NCBI RefSeq assembly: GCF_040256395.1 | Contig: NZ_CP158297.1 | Coordinates: 186,001-250,000 of the forward strand | Origin: Deinococcus sonorensis KR-87 | GTDB taxonomy: Bacteria; Deinococcota; Deinococci; Deinococcales; Deinococcaceae | DNA length: 64,000 nt | Reading direction: 5' to 3' | Shown here: piece after piece, positions 36,305 to 44,717 of the stretch | Layout: each line of letters opens with the position of its first letter | Numbering within the stretch: the first letter of the stretch is position 1 | The notes under the pieces: generated by a model | Seen by the model: the letters and a program-made list of their open reading frames with translations, nothing else | The model's database searches: none | What the model was told of the DNA's origin: nothing | Translations under genes and position numbers: made by a program

Positions 36305-37276
36305 TTAGAAGGCGCTGTTCAGCATCGCCTTGGCGTTGCTGGCGTCGAAGAAGCGGTCCTGGTTGATCAGGCGCGCCGCGATGGGCTTGCCGGCGGCGTA
36401 GTCCTTGAGGGTCTGGAAGGCCTTGACGCCGAAGCGCGGGTTGCATTCCACGGTGGCGCCCAGCTTGCCGTCGATAATCGCCTGGAGCGCCGACTTCTGG
36501 CCGTCGATGCTGACCAGGGTGATGTCCTTGCCGGGCTTGCGGCCGGCGGCCTCCAGCGCGGTGATGGCCCCGAGCGCCATCTCGTCGTTGTGCGCGTAGA
36601 CGGCGGTGGCGTCCGGGTGCGCCTGGATCAGCGCTTCCATCACCTTGCGGCCTTCGTCGCGGGTGAAGTTGCCGGTCTGGGCCGCGATGACCTGAATCCC
36701 GGGGTACTTGGCGATGTAGTCGTGGAAGCCCTTCTCGCGGTCGATGGCCGGCGAGGAGCCGGTGGAGCCCAGCAGCTCAATGACCTTGGCCTTGCCGTTC
36801 GTGGTCTTGACCAGCCATTCCGCGGCGCGTTTCCCTTCGGCGTAGAAGTCCGAGCCGATGAACGTCACGTAGTCGGTTCCGGCCTTCACGACGGTGTCGT
36901 CCACGTTGCGGTCGATGATGAACACCGGGATGTTGGCTTTCTTGGCTTCCAGGACCACCGGGGTGAGCGGCTTCTCTTCCCGCGGTGTCAGGAAGATGGC
37001 GTCGACGCGCTGGGCGATGCAGCTGCGGACGTCCGAGGCCTGCTTGGCCGCTGAGCCGTTCGCGTTGGTGAAGATCAGCGTCCAGCCCAGCTTCTTGGCC
37101 TGGTCCTGCATGCTGGCCGTCTGCGCCAGGCGCCAGGGGTTGTCCATTTCCGACTGGTTGAAGCACACCCGGTAGGTGGGCTTCACCGCCAGTTTGGGCA
37201 GCCCGGTGGCGGCCTGGGCAGCGGCGATGGTGACGGCAAGCGCGGCAGTCGTCAGAACAACAGTACGGGTCTTCAT
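36305..37276 (-). CDS. Sugar-binding protein of a YtfQ (galactofuranose) type ABC transporter
   Basis: A 323-residue periplasmic binding protein with signal peptide (VVLTTAALAVTIAAAQAA). The sequence YRVCFNQSEMDNPWRLAQTASMQ, FLTPREEKPLTPVVLEAKKANIPVFIIDR, SDFYAEGKRAAEWL, ELLGSTGSSPAIDREKGF and VECNPRFGVKAFQTL follows the YtfQ pattern closely rather than that of ribose- or xylose-binding proteins, so galactofuranose or a related pentose/hexose furanose is the likely ligand (by family). AGGAGG stands before ATG 37276. It is the first gene of the operon, preceded by a strong promoter with LacI-type operators. The import of galactose-type sugars would match the GH43 galactanase-like enzyme at 11.0 kb. 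Confidence 0.88.
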   Translation of the reverse strand: MKTRTVVLTTAALAVTIAAAQAATGLPKLAVKPTYRVCFNQSEMDNPWRLAQTASMQDQAKKLGWTLIFTNANGSAAKQASDVRSCIAQRVDAIFLTPREEKPLTPVVLEAKKANIPVFIIDRNVDDTVVKAGTDYVTFIGSDFYAEGKRAAEWLVKTTNGKAKVIELLGSTGSSPAIDREKGFHDYIAKYPGIQVIAAQTGNFTRDEGRKVMEALIQAHPDATAVYAHNDEMALGAITALEAAGRKPGKDITLVSIDGQKSALQAIIDGKLGATVECNPRFGVKAFQTLKDYAAGKPIAARLINQDRFFDASNAKAMLNSAF

Positions 37277-37416
37277 GGGTTCCTCCTGGAGCGTGGACAG
37301 TGGGCGGCACAAGGACAATGCCGTGAGCAACGGGACCAGGGCGGGCCCGATTGTTCCAGCAGAGCGGCAACACCAGAGGTGCGAGCATGGGTCTGCTCGT
37401 GCCCAGGCATTCGGTT

Positions 37417-37491
37417 TGTGAACGGTCACAGCGTATAAAAGTCCCGGTCGAATGTCAATAGTCCCACTTTTCCGCTCGCACCGAACGTTCA
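37417..37491 (-). promoter_or_regulatory. Promoter and LacI-type operators of the YtfQ-like operon
   Basis: On the minus strand TTGACA (37458-37453) and TACGCT (37435-37430) are 17 bp apart. Immediately downstream, 37417-37430 is TGTGAACGGTCACA, a near-perfect palindrome around central CG, as LacI-family operators are; occupation would block transcription. A second smaller palindrome, GAACGTTC (37483-37490), lies upstream of the -35 box. The leader is about 145 nt. Confidence 0.65.
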
Positions 37492-37651
37492 GGGGCCTCG
37501 AAAAGGCTGTCACGGTACCTGATTCATTCGTTGACAGACACCGCCAACCGCTGTTCCCCCCTCGTCAAGAACCGTCTCGAGCCACCTCACGTATCACCTC
37601 GCGCGTCCAGGGAACCCACGTGCTGGGCAGGAGAACCTAGGGGAACGCGTC

Positions 37652-37804
37652 ATGACCATCCTGTTGACGGACACGTTCAAGGGCAAATGCGGCGCCGCAC
37701 GGGAACTCTGGACGGCAAGGCGGGCGATCCGCACCCATCAGCAGAGTGCCGGCCAAGGACACTCAACTAACCTGGACCTAGTGTTTAGATACCTCTTTAA
37801 ATGA
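37652..37804 (+). pseudogene. Short frame resembling a glycerate kinase N-terminus
   Basis: A 50-codon frame begins MTILLTDTFKGKCGAARELW and continues TARRAIRTH. The DTFKG segment and following helix recall the start of glycerate 2-kinases (usually ...APDSFKGSLSA.EAA.AI..GIR), but the match covers only about 27 residues and then ends. If real it is a remnant. AGGGGAA is upstream of the ATG. Confidence is low because the similarity is short. Confidence 0.25.
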
Positions 37805-37816
37805 ACCAAAAAATGG

Positions 37817-37854
37817 TGTGAGCGGTCACAAGACCGCCTTATATGAACGTTCAT
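37817..37854. promoter_or_regulatory. Isolated pair of LacI-type operators
   Basis: TGTGAGCGGTCACA (37817-37830) differs at one base from the operator at 37417-37430, exactly 400 bp away. ATGAACGTTCAT (37843-37854) is a perfect 12-bp palindrome whose core also occurs at 37483-37490. The two centres are 25 bp apart. No intact gene follows on either strand, so this may be a distal operator pair for looping, or the control region of a lost gene. Confidence 0.55.
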
Positions 37855-38138
37855 TTCACATGCGCCCTCCCTTTCCGTTGCGCCTTACGCAGGCGGCGCG
37901 ACCAGCCTCAAGGTGGCTTATCCGGAGATCCAGCGCCACGGTCTTGTCACCCTCAAGCTGATGTCCTCCTCAGCCTGTGCCGCCCACCTTCCGGCCATGA
38001 TCCAGTCGGATGTACAGGCATGAAACGCACCGTGCCCTCCGCACGCTTCTGGGCACGCTTTATGCCGTTGATCAAATCCAGGCCAGCGGTCCTGACCCTG
38101 TAGCCCAGCAAGACGCTGCAGGGCTGTCAATCGCGCCA

Positions 38139-38375
38139 GATCATGACGAACGCCAGGGCCAAGGTCTTTGACCAGTTCGAAGACGGCAGGATTGCGGCAG
38201 GAACACGGCGACGCACACTCTCCACCACAGGAGGCAACGACATGTCACGAAGAAACCGGACCGTTCTGGGGTTGATAACGGCCGCGCAGACCAGCGCATT
38301 CGCCGGGGCGGCGGAGGTCTGATCGACCTCTGGCCCTGTTGCGCCGCGACAGCAGGATCACGCAGCTGGAGGCGC
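38139..38375 (+). pseudogene. Broken duplicate of the gene at 55.4 kb
   Basis: From about 38139 the sequence follows 55284 onward almost base for base: about 100 bp of upstream DNA, the GGAGGCAACGAC ribosome site, and then the start ATGTCACGAAGAAA at 38242. The reading frame gives MSRRNRTVLGLITAAQTSAF and then stops at 38320-38322. A one-base loss relative to the intact copy near there shifts the frame, although similarity (LALLRRDS...TQLE) continues to about 38375 and then ends. It is a truncated, frameshifted paralogue. Confidence 0.85.
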
Positions 38376-38442
38376 TGGTCCCTGGGGACGCCGGGCCGCC
38401 GGGCCGCCGCCAGGACCGTGTCACATCCCTGTTCACTGTGAA

Positions 38443-39024
38443 CTATGGGCAGGCGGGGTCGCTGCTCTGATACATCGCGTTGACGCGGTAGGTGTGCTTC
38501 GAACTCGCCTGCGAGCTGATGAGGTAGAACATCAGCCCGGCACCGGGGGTGTCCCCGCGCGACCAGTCGAAGGGCGGGCGGATCATGGTGCCCTGGCTGT
38601 CGGCGGGCACGAAGCTCTCGAGCCGGCCGCGGTCTAGGTCGGCCGCCCGGGCGATTTCACTCGTCACAGCCGCTTCGCCGTAGGGCAGGAAATACACTCT
38701 GGCGGCTTCGAACACGGACGTGATTTCCCTCGAGTCGCTGCTGAGGGCGATGTACGGCGTGCTGGCCCTCCCGGAGCAGGACACGGCGTTGCGTCCGACA
38801 ACATCCAGTTGGAATTCACTGAACGGCTGGGTGTCGGTGGGCGTGACGCTCAGGAGGAAGCGCTGGAAATACGGGTCGTCTCCCACGCGCTTCAGGTGGC
38901 TGGGGCCGACGATCTCCTGCACCTGCTGCAGGGCGAGGCCGAAGGGGAGGTCGGCGGTCGGTGCGGGGGTGGTGGCGAACGCCATGCCCAGGCCCAGCAG
39001 CACAATCCAGCAGGCTTTCATCAT
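38443..39024 (-). CDS. Exported protein of unknown function
   Basis: A 193-residue protein with signal peptide (KACWIVLLGLGMAFATTPAP). The mature part has two cysteines (AVSCSGRAS and a C-terminal SSDPACP) and a conserved-looking FGLALQQVQEIVGPSHLKRVGDDPYFQRF opening, suggestive of a small periplasmic domain. I recognise no family. It starts at ATG 39024 (an ATGATG pair) only six bases after a -10 box, so it is probably leaderless. Confidence 0.75.
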   Translation of the reverse strand: MMKACWIVLLGLGMAFATTPAPTADLPFGLALQQVQEIVGPSHLKRVGDDPYFQRFLLSVTPTDTQPFSEFQLDVVGRNAVSCSGRASTPYIALSSDSREITSVFEAARVYFLPYGEAAVTSEIARAADLDRGRLESFVPADSQGTMIRPPFDWSRGDTPGAGLMFYLISSQASSKHTYRVNAMYQSSDPACP

Positions 39025-39030
39025 GCCTTC

Positions 39031-39072
39031 ATCTTAAAATGCATGAGGGTGGGCAAGGCCACACATGTGGCC
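39031..39072 (-). promoter_or_regulatory. Leaderless promoter and palindrome upstream of the exported protein
   Basis: On the minus strand TAAGAT (39036-39031) stands six bases before the start codon. Farther up, GGCCACA-CA-TGTGGCC (39057-39072) is a perfect 7-bp inverted repeat centred about 40 bp before the start, where an activator or repressor could bind. Confidence 0.5.
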
Positions 39073-39958
39073 CATTCACCGCGCAGAGCGCGTCACTCCG
39101 CGGTCACCCCCCGTTGCATACCGTCCGGGTGGGAGGAGCCCCGCATGAACACCAGGACTCGACAACTGACACCCGTGACGCCTAACACTCTGCCGCGCGC
39201 CCGCGCTTTGAGCCCCGCACCCCCACCAGCAGCATGTCTATCGCCGGCACCGTCATCGCCCCAAGCTGTTGAGACGTGCAGCGCACCATGATCATCACCT
39301 GCCGGTATAACTGCAATCCCGCACAGCTCCATTCCACGCGGGTCAGCACCAGAGGGACATGCGCGCCGTTTCGCCTCAAGGGGCTGAAGCCCGGCCCCGA
39401 CTCCCTGCTCAGGTGGAAGGACAACACCGGCAGCCTGGAAGAGGGTGCCCGTCAGGAGGCCCTCACAGGAAGGAGGGACCTTGAACAGGGTGCTCAAGGC
39501 CCTGAATCATCCGGGTTCAAGCGGCCACCGGGTCCGTGGGGACCGGCCGTTGCACCGGGGACCCCCAGGCTCATGAGGAACGGAGGTGACGAGAAGGTTG
39601 CCCACCCGGCATGGCCGGTGAGCGCACTGACCGGTCGTGCCCGTGCGGCGCTCACCGGCCTGGCATGGGCTTCACCCTGCTCGTCGGGCCTGGCGTTGGG
39701 TGCCGCCACGCGACAGACACTGGCAGCCACCTTGGCGAACCCAGCGCCGTCCCCACCCCTCCCGCGCCGAGTGGAGAGACGACCAGCTCGACGGTCCGCC
39801 GCACAGCAGCTCACGCCGTACCCCTGGTGGTTCCAGGCGTCAGAAGGGCTGCTGATCATCGGGGGCGTCAGCACGGCGCCCCAGGTGTAGCGTGGGCCGG
39901 GGAACACTTGCAGGTGATGCGGTCGGTCCTGGGCGGCTGGACGACCCGTGCCGGGCGC
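39073..39958. other. Gene-poor stretch
   Basis: No supported gene. A 52-codon frame at 39135-39291 (MNTRTRQLTPVTPNT...) has GGGAGGAG upstream but low-complexity Pro/Ala composition and no family. Other frames overlap each other on both strands and look like shadows. Confidence 0.4.
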
Positions 39959-39994
39959 GTGCACCTGCTCACGGCGCGCCGTGAGCAGGTGCAC
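39959..39994. repeat. 36-nt perfect palindrome before the hydrolase gene
   Basis: The half-site GTGCACCTGCTCACGGCG (39959-39976) is followed directly by its exact reverse complement (39977-39994), with no spacer. It ends 25 bases before the ATG of the alpha/beta hydrolase gene and just before its AGGAGG site. It may be an operator, a cruciform, or an mRNA hairpin controlling translation. Confidence 0.85.
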
Positions 39995-40019
39995 ATCCGA
40001 GAGGACAGGAGGAACACCC

Positions 40020-40916
40020 ATGACGCATGATTCGTTTGTCACACCCGGCCGACCGCATCACCTGCAGCTTTCGGACGGCCGACGGTTCGCCTGGTGCGAG
40101 TGGGGACCGCCGGATGGCCTGCCCGCTGTGTTCTGCACCGGCGCGGCGATGAGCGGCACGCTCGGCTTTGGCGTGCTGCAGCTCATGGACGTGGGCGTGC
40201 GCCTGATCGCCCCGGACCGCCCGGGCCTCGGCCGCTCGGACGCGCACCCAGGCAAGACGCTTCTGTCGTGGACGCAGGACGTTCGGCAGCTGCTGGATCA
40301 TCTGGGTCAGCAGACGGCGGTGGGGGTGGGTTTCTCCCAGGGCGCGCCGTTCGCGCTGGCCCTCGCGGCCACTGGCGTGACGCTTGCAACGGCGGTGGTG
40401 TCGGGCCAGGACGAACTGGCGCACCCGCGGGTGCGGCCGCACGTCCACCCGGACGTGAACAGCATGCTGAACGCGATCGACGCGGACGCCGAGCGGTTCG
40501 AGCAGCACTTCGCGGGCTTCGCGACCGCCGACGGCTTGTGGGACCTGATCCTCGGCATGAGCGGCCCGGAAGACCGCGCGTTCTATCGGCAGCCGGCCTT
40601 CGACCACGCGTACCGCCGCGCGCTGCAGGAAGGTTTCTCGCAGGGCGCGTCCGGGTACGCGCGGGACCTGGTGAATGCCCTGCGTCCCTGGCCGTTCGCG
40701 GTGGAGCAGATTACCACCAGCGTGGACCTGTGGTACGGGGCGCGGGACACCAGCACCGTGCACGCTCCGGACTTCGGGCGGACGCTCGCCTCCAGGCTGC
40801 CGAACGCGACGCTGCATCTGCTCGAGCATGAGGGAGGCGCGCTGCTGTGGACCCGCGCTGCAGAGATCCTCCGCACCCTTTGTGCTCGGGCGGCTGCCGT
40901 GCCGACCCGCACCTGA
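40020..40916 (+). CDS. Alpha/beta-fold hydrolase
   Basis: A 298-residue cytoplasmic hydrolase. The oxyanion region is AVFCTGAAMSG, the strand after it gives RLIAPDRPGLGRSD, and the nucleophile elbow is GFSQG with Ser106. The C-terminal LLEHEGGALLW carries the likely catalytic His, and the acid may be Asp in LWYGARDTSTV. ATG 40020 has AGGAGG at good spacing and a 36-nt palindrome just upstream. The family covers esterases, lactonases and haloperoxidase-like enzymes; the substrate cannot be predicted. It stands alone as a single-gene unit. Confidence 0.88.
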   Translation: MTHDSFVTPGRPHHLQLSDGRRFAWCEWGPPDGLPAVFCTGAAMSGTLGFGVLQLMDVGVRLIAPDRPGLGRSDAHPGKTLLSWTQDVRQLLDHLGQQTAVGVGFSQGAPFALALAATGVTLATAVVSGQDELAHPRVRPHVHPDVNSMLNAIDADAERFEQHFAGFATADGLWDLILGMSGPEDRAFYRQPAFDHAYRRALQEGFSQGASGYARDLVNALRPWPFAVEQITTSVDLWYGARDTSTVHAPDFGRTLASRLPNATLHLLEHEGGALLWTRAAEILRTLCARAAAVPTRT

Positions 40917-41142
40917 GTGACGTGCACCTCCCGGAAGTAGACCAGCAGGAGCGGTCCCTGCCGCTCCAGTTCTCTCTGCCGCCGCGGGAGCGGGGGACCG
41001 TGACGCCGCATGCGGGCGCCTTCGCCGAGCGCTCCCGCCAGACCCGTTCCCTGAGACTCCTCAGCAAGCGGGCTGGCGGTTTGAACGGTGTGGACCGTTC
41101 CTGAGAGCCAACATCGGACCCACAGCCGGGTCCGGTCCTGGC

Positions 41143-41907
41143 CTACTCCATCCCGGTCACGGCGGTGAGGCCCGTGTGCCGGACATACCGCGCCGCTCCG
41201 GTGCGTCGGTCGAGCGTGAGCAGCTCCCCCTCGGCCGTGACGCCGTAGAGAGTTTCCCCGCGGAACGTCAGGCCGTAGACGTGGGCATAACCGGTCGGTC
41301 CGACGATGTGAACGACACCGGAATCCACATGGATCTCCACCAGCACATCTGAATCAAAGGACGTCATTGTCGCGTAGAGGGTCCCGTCAGCCGTCGCTGC
41401 CAGATCGCCACTGATGGGACCCAACGTTGAACGCAGGAACACGGGCGACGCGGCCCCCGTGACCACATCAAGTCGGTACAAGTGTCCACTGGCACTCCCG
41501 GCGAACAGACGCCCAGTTCGGTCAAACGCCAGAGCAGTCAGATCATGAACCCCCGACAATCCAATCAAAGTTTCACGACCCGTGAACACATTCAGCGCGT
41601 GAAGGGAGGAGTTGGTGATGCCATAGACGGCCCCCGACCCGCCGGCCCTCGCCAGGTCAACAAAGCTGGTCCTGGGCACCGGTGAAGGATGCGGGAGTGG
41701 TCCATCGTCACTGACCGGACCCAGGCTCACCGAGTACAACCGTTGCTCCGTACTGATCAGCACCTGGCCGGTAGACACGGGGCCTGGCTCTGCGCCCATG
41801 GGAGGGCCTGGAGAACAGGCCACGAACAGGACGCTGGCAACCATGAGCAACGGAACGATGCCGCGGGGAGACTGAAGTTGAGTGCTCGAGAGCTTGGATA
41901 AACGCAT
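41143..41907 (-). CDS. Beta-propeller lipoprotein of unknown function
   Basis: A 254-residue predicted lipoprotein. The signal region ends in LFVAC, a good lipobox. The mature part carries four to five repeated YWTN-like blades (GQVLISTEQRLYSVSLG, GAVYGITNSSLHALNVFTG, GRLFAGSASGHLYRLDVVTG, GTLYATMTSFDSDVLVEI, GETLYGVTAEGELLTLDRRTG), so it folds as a small beta-propeller. AGGAGGC precedes ATG 41907. It is transcribed divergently from the BTAD/SARP-type regulator, and its promoter carries the heptamer repeats described below, which makes it a likely target of that regulator. Confidence 0.78.
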   Translation of the reverse strand: MRLSKLSSTQLQSPRGIVPLLMVASVLFVACSPGPPMGAEPGPVSTGQVLISTEQRLYSVSLGPVSDDGPLPHPSPVPRTSFVDLARAGGSGAVYGITNSSLHALNVFTGRETLIGLSGVHDLTALAFDRTGRLFAGSASGHLYRLDVVTGAASPVFLRSTLGPISGDLAATADGTLYATMTSFDSDVLVEIHVDSGVVHIVGPTGYAHVYGLTFRGETLYGVTAEGELLTLDRRTGAARYVRHTGLTAVTGME

Positions 41908-41942
41908 GGCGGCCTCCTGGCAGGTTTGGTTCGAACCTGCTG

Positions 41943-41976
41943 ACAGTAGGCGGCGGGTCATGACACCCCGGTGACA
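41943..41976 (-). promoter_or_regulatory. SARP-like promoter of the propeller lipoprotein
   Basis: Reading the minus strand: heptamer TGTCACC (41976-41970), 4 bp, heptamer TGTCATG (41965-41959), exactly 10 bp, then TACTGT (41948-41943) as -10 box, about 35 bp before the ATG. The 11-bp direct repeat next to the -10 box matches the geometry of SARP binding sites. The regulator gene starts 75 bp away on the other strand. Confidence 0.65.
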
Positions 41977-42037
41977 GTCTCCCGTCACAGGTAGCAGCGT
42001 GGCCGTGATGTGCGCGTGGGTTCCGGCGCGCTCTGGG

Positions 42038-42043
42038 TAGACT
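42038..42043 (+). promoter_or_regulatory. -10 box of the regulator gene (leaderless)
   Basis: TAGACT lies seven bases before ATG 42051, and no ribosome site is present, so the mRNA probably begins at or near the start codon. No heptamer stands 10 bp upstream of this box, so autoregulation by the same element is not indicated. Confidence 0.5.
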
Positions 42044-42050
42044 GATCTCC

Positions 42051-44102
42051 ATGCCAACCCCGCCGCTGTGGCAACTGCATCTGCTTGGGCAACCTCGCCT
42101 GATTTCGCCGGCAGGTGAACCCAGACGATGCGACCGGAAGCCGCTGGCGGTGCTGACCTATCTGGCGGTCGAGGGGTCCACGTCACGGTCCCGCCTCGCT
42201 GGCCTGCTGTGGCCCGACACCCTCGAGAGCACCGCCCGCAACAACCTGGTCCAGTTGCTCCGGCGCATGAAGCGGACGTACGGAGACGACCTTGTGACCG
42301 CGGGCGACACGCTGGAACTGAGCCCGCTGGTCCAGGTGATGTTGCCCGAATGGTTTCGCGGGTCCGGCACCCCGCAGGGCGAGGTGACGCCGCAGCCCGG
42401 CGAGCTGCTGGAAGGCGTTGATTTTGACGACATGCCGGATCTGGCCGACTGGCTGCTGAGTCAACGTGAACACATCGGTGCCGCCCAGACCGCCTGGCTT
42501 AACCAGATGGCCGCCGCCCTGGAAGAACGTGAAGAGTGGTCGGAGGCGATCAGGGTCGCGCAGACCCTGCTGCAACTGAATCCACTCTCCGAGGACCACT
42601 ACCGCCTGCTGATGCGCCTGCAGTACCTCCACCATGACCGTTCGGCGGCCCTGCTCACCTTTCAGCGCTGTCAGCAAGTCCTGATGCGGGAGCTCGGGGT
42701 GGAGCCGATGCCCGTGACGACCCTCCTCGCCGAGGAAATCGAGCGGGGGGCCGTGGATGTGCGCGCCGCGCCGGTCAAAGTCCAGCTGCCCCTCTCGGTG
42801 CGGCGTCCACCGACCCTGATTGGCCGGACCGATCCGTGGCTGGCGATGGAGCGGGGCTGGAATCAGGGCCAGTTCATCATCCTGTCCGGCGCGCCAGGGG
42901 TCGGCAAATCCCGTCTGATGCATGACTTTGTGGCGACCAAGGGCAAGGTGCTGCGCGTCGAAGCCAAGCCGGGCGACATGCTGGTGCCGTATTCCACCAC
43001 CGCCCGGAATCTCCTCACCATCCTGGCGGCCCACCCCGAATTCCGGTTGAAACCGTGGCAGCGACGTGCCCTGGCCCCCCTGCTGCCGGACCTGCTGGAA
43101 GACGGCGACCTGGACGTCCCGAACGTCGCGCCGTTGAGTGCGGTCATTCAGGAGATCTTCCAGATGGGCACCCAGGACGTGCAGGCGATTGTCTATGAAG
43201 ACATGCAGTATGCCGACCCGGCCTCCATCGAGGCGGGTCTAGTGCTGATTTCCAGCGCGTTCCCGTTGGGACAGGGCAGCGGCGTTCCGATGATGCTGTG
43301 CACCGTCCGCAGTGACGAGCTGAACGCCAGCACCCAGGACGTCTTCCGGCAGATGACGCTGAACGGCCTGGCCACACAGATCGCGCTCTGTCCGTTGGCT
43401 GAAGCGGACATTTTCGCCCTGCTGGATGAACTCGAGGTGCCGCTGACGCAGGAGACGCGGCGTCGGCTGGCGCAATTCGCTGGCGGCAATCCCCTGTACC
43501 TGCTCGAAACCGTCCGCAACATGATTGAAAACGGGACCGCGGCCGAACATGCACCAGAGCGCTTTCCCGTGACGGACAAGGTCTCGCGCATCATCGACCG
43601 CCGGCTCGAACGACTGTCCAGAGGGGCGTTGATCACCGCCCGGGCGGCAAGTGTGCTGCAAAGTGATTTCAATCTCGAACTGATCTCAGACGTCCTCGGG
43701 GCGCAGCTGTTTGATGTGGCCGGGCATTGGGAGGAACTGTACGCGGCCCAGCTCGTGATGGGCGACAGTTTTGCCCACGACCTGGTCTACGAGACCATCC
43801 TGATGGGCATTTCGGATCCTGTCCGGCGCCTGTTGCACCGGGGAGCCGCACGCGCGCTGACCCGGGCTGGCGCTCCAAAGGCGCGCATTGCCGCGCACTG
43901 GCACAACAGTGGGTTGCTCCGGGAGGCTGCGCCCCTCTACGTCGAGGCGGCCCGGGAGGCGATGCTGCTGTCACGCATGCAGGAGGCGGACCACTTCTAT
44001 CAACTGGCGATCGAGATGTACGAACAACTCGACGATCCTGCGCAGGCGGCGGCCGTGCGTGTCGCCCGCGCTGCCCTGAGCGCGCCGGCGGCGAACGGCT
44101 GA
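42051..44102 (+). CDS. BTAD/SARP-type transcriptional activator with ATPase domain
   Basis: A 683-residue regulator. Residues 1-95 are an OmpR-like winged helix as in SARP proteins (RKPLAVLTYLAVEGSTSRSRLAGLLWPDT). Residues 110-235 are the bacterial transcriptional activation domain (TPR-like, ALEEREEWSEAIRVAQTLLQLNPLSEDHYRLLMRL). An AAA/NTPase domain follows (Walker A GAPGVGKS at 280-287, DVQAIVYEDMQYADPAS as Walker B) and a C-terminal TPR-like region. This is the short AfsR-like type. Such proteins bind 11-bp-spaced direct repeats next to the -10 box and recruit polymerase. Five start regions within 10 kb carry this kind of site, including the divergent lipoprotein gene and one immediately downstream. 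Confidence 0.88.
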   Translation: MPTPPLWQLHLLGQPRLISPAGEPRRCDRKPLAVLTYLAVEGSTSRSRLAGLLWPDTLESTARNNLVQLLRRMKRTYGDDLVTAGDTLELSPLVQVMLPEWFRGSGTPQGEVTPQPGELLEGVDFDDMPDLADWLLSQREHIGAAQTAWLNQMAAALEEREEWSEAIRVAQTLLQLNPLSEDHYRLLMRLQYLHHDRSAALLTFQRCQQVLMRELGVEPMPVTTLLAEEIERGAVDVRAAPVKVQLPLSVRRPPTLIGRTDPWLAMERGWNQGQFIILSGAPGVGKSRLMHDFVATKGKVLRVEAKPGDMLVPYSTTARNLLTILAAHPEFRLKPWQRRALAPLLPDLLEDGDLDVPNVAPLSAVIQEIFQMGTQDVQAIVYEDMQYADPASIEAGLVLISSAFPLGQGSGVPMMLCTVRSDELNASTQDVFRQMTLNGLATQIALCPLAEADIFALLDELEVPLTQETRRRLAQFAGGNPLYLLETVRNMIENGTAAEHAPERFPVTDKVSRIIDRRLERLSRGALITARAASVLQSDFNLELISDVLGAQLFDVAGHWEELYAAQLVMGDSFAHDLVYETILMGISDPVRRLLHRGAARALTRAGAPKARIAAHWHNSGLLREAAPLYVEAAREAMLLSRMQEADHFYQLAIEMYEQLDDPAQAAAVRVARAALSAPAANG

Positions 44103-44158
44103 CCGTCCGGGCGTCCTGACGGCTCGCTCCTTGCCGCGACAACCCAGCATCGCCCAGG

Positions 44159-44192
44159 TGTCACGCCTGTGTCATTCGGCACGGATTACTGT
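44159..44192 (+). promoter_or_regulatory. SARP-like promoter downstream of the regulator gene
   Basis: TGTCACG (44159-44165), 4 bp, TGTCATT (44170-44176), exactly 10 bp, TACTGT (44187-44192). The geometry is identical to the promoter at 41943-41976. A possible ribosome site AAAGGGG (44217-44223) and ATG 44230 follow, but the frame they open looks degraded. The next sound gene (44718) may use this promoter through a long leader. Confidence 0.6.
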
Positions 44193-44717
44193 CGGTTCAA
44201 CCGTGCCCATCCGGCCAAAGGGGTCCTGCATGTGTGCTCGATTGACCGCCCACCCGTTGCCTTTGACGGTTGCCCTTCTTGAGTGTCCTGCCCGCGCTGA
44301 CGCTGCACCTGAACCTCAACGTTCGCCTGGGAACAGAGAGGAGGCGGGAGGCTCCCCTGCCGACCGTGATCCCTCAAGCGGCGCCTGCACTCCCCGCAAG
44401 CGCCGGGAACGCACAGCCTTCAACCCGGATGGTCCTGCTCGCCACGCCGGGACCGTGGTTGCGACGTCCCCTCGTCCCTTCGAACGGCTGCCCGCCGGCT
44501 CGAGCGGAGCCACACGGACCTGCACGAGGTGGAGGGCGCCCCATGCGGAAGGTCCCGGCGTGCCAGCCGGTGGGGTTGACTCACCTACACGGCCGACTCC
44601 CGAAGCCACCCGGCGGAGCACCCGATTCGATCGGTCGACCCTGAAGTTCGGAAGCGTCACGGCCGTGAGTCGCCGAACCCGCCCTCGTCGCGTTGAACCA
44701 GAAGGAGCGCTCCAGAG
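44193..44717 (+). other. Leader or decayed gene behind the SARP-like promoter
   Basis: From ATG 44230 a 163-codon frame runs to a TGA overlapping the next gene's ATG (44718). It begins with a hydrophobic stretch (LPLTVALLECPARADA), but the rest is Arg/Pro/Gly-rich and its third-base G/C content is clearly lower than in neighbouring genes. A frameshift near 44280 would lengthen the hydrophobic part. I read it as a probable remnant of a secreted protein gene; a real protein is not excluded. Confidence 0.3.

Larger units (their letters stand above)
37277..38442. other. Long region with promoters and gene remnants
   Basis: This 1.17-kb gap holds the YtfQ-operon promoter, a short frame resembling the start of glycerate kinase, an isolated pair of LacI-type operators, and the broken copy of the 55.4-kb gene, each listed separately. 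The remainder (about 37500-37640 and 37860-38130) shows nothing I can support. Confidence 0.6.

Noticed and set aside
37417..37430. TGTGAACGGTCACA as a CRP site
   Set aside because: CRP half-sites are separated by 6 bp; here the arms are 4 bp apart and centred on CG, which fits LacI-type operators better.
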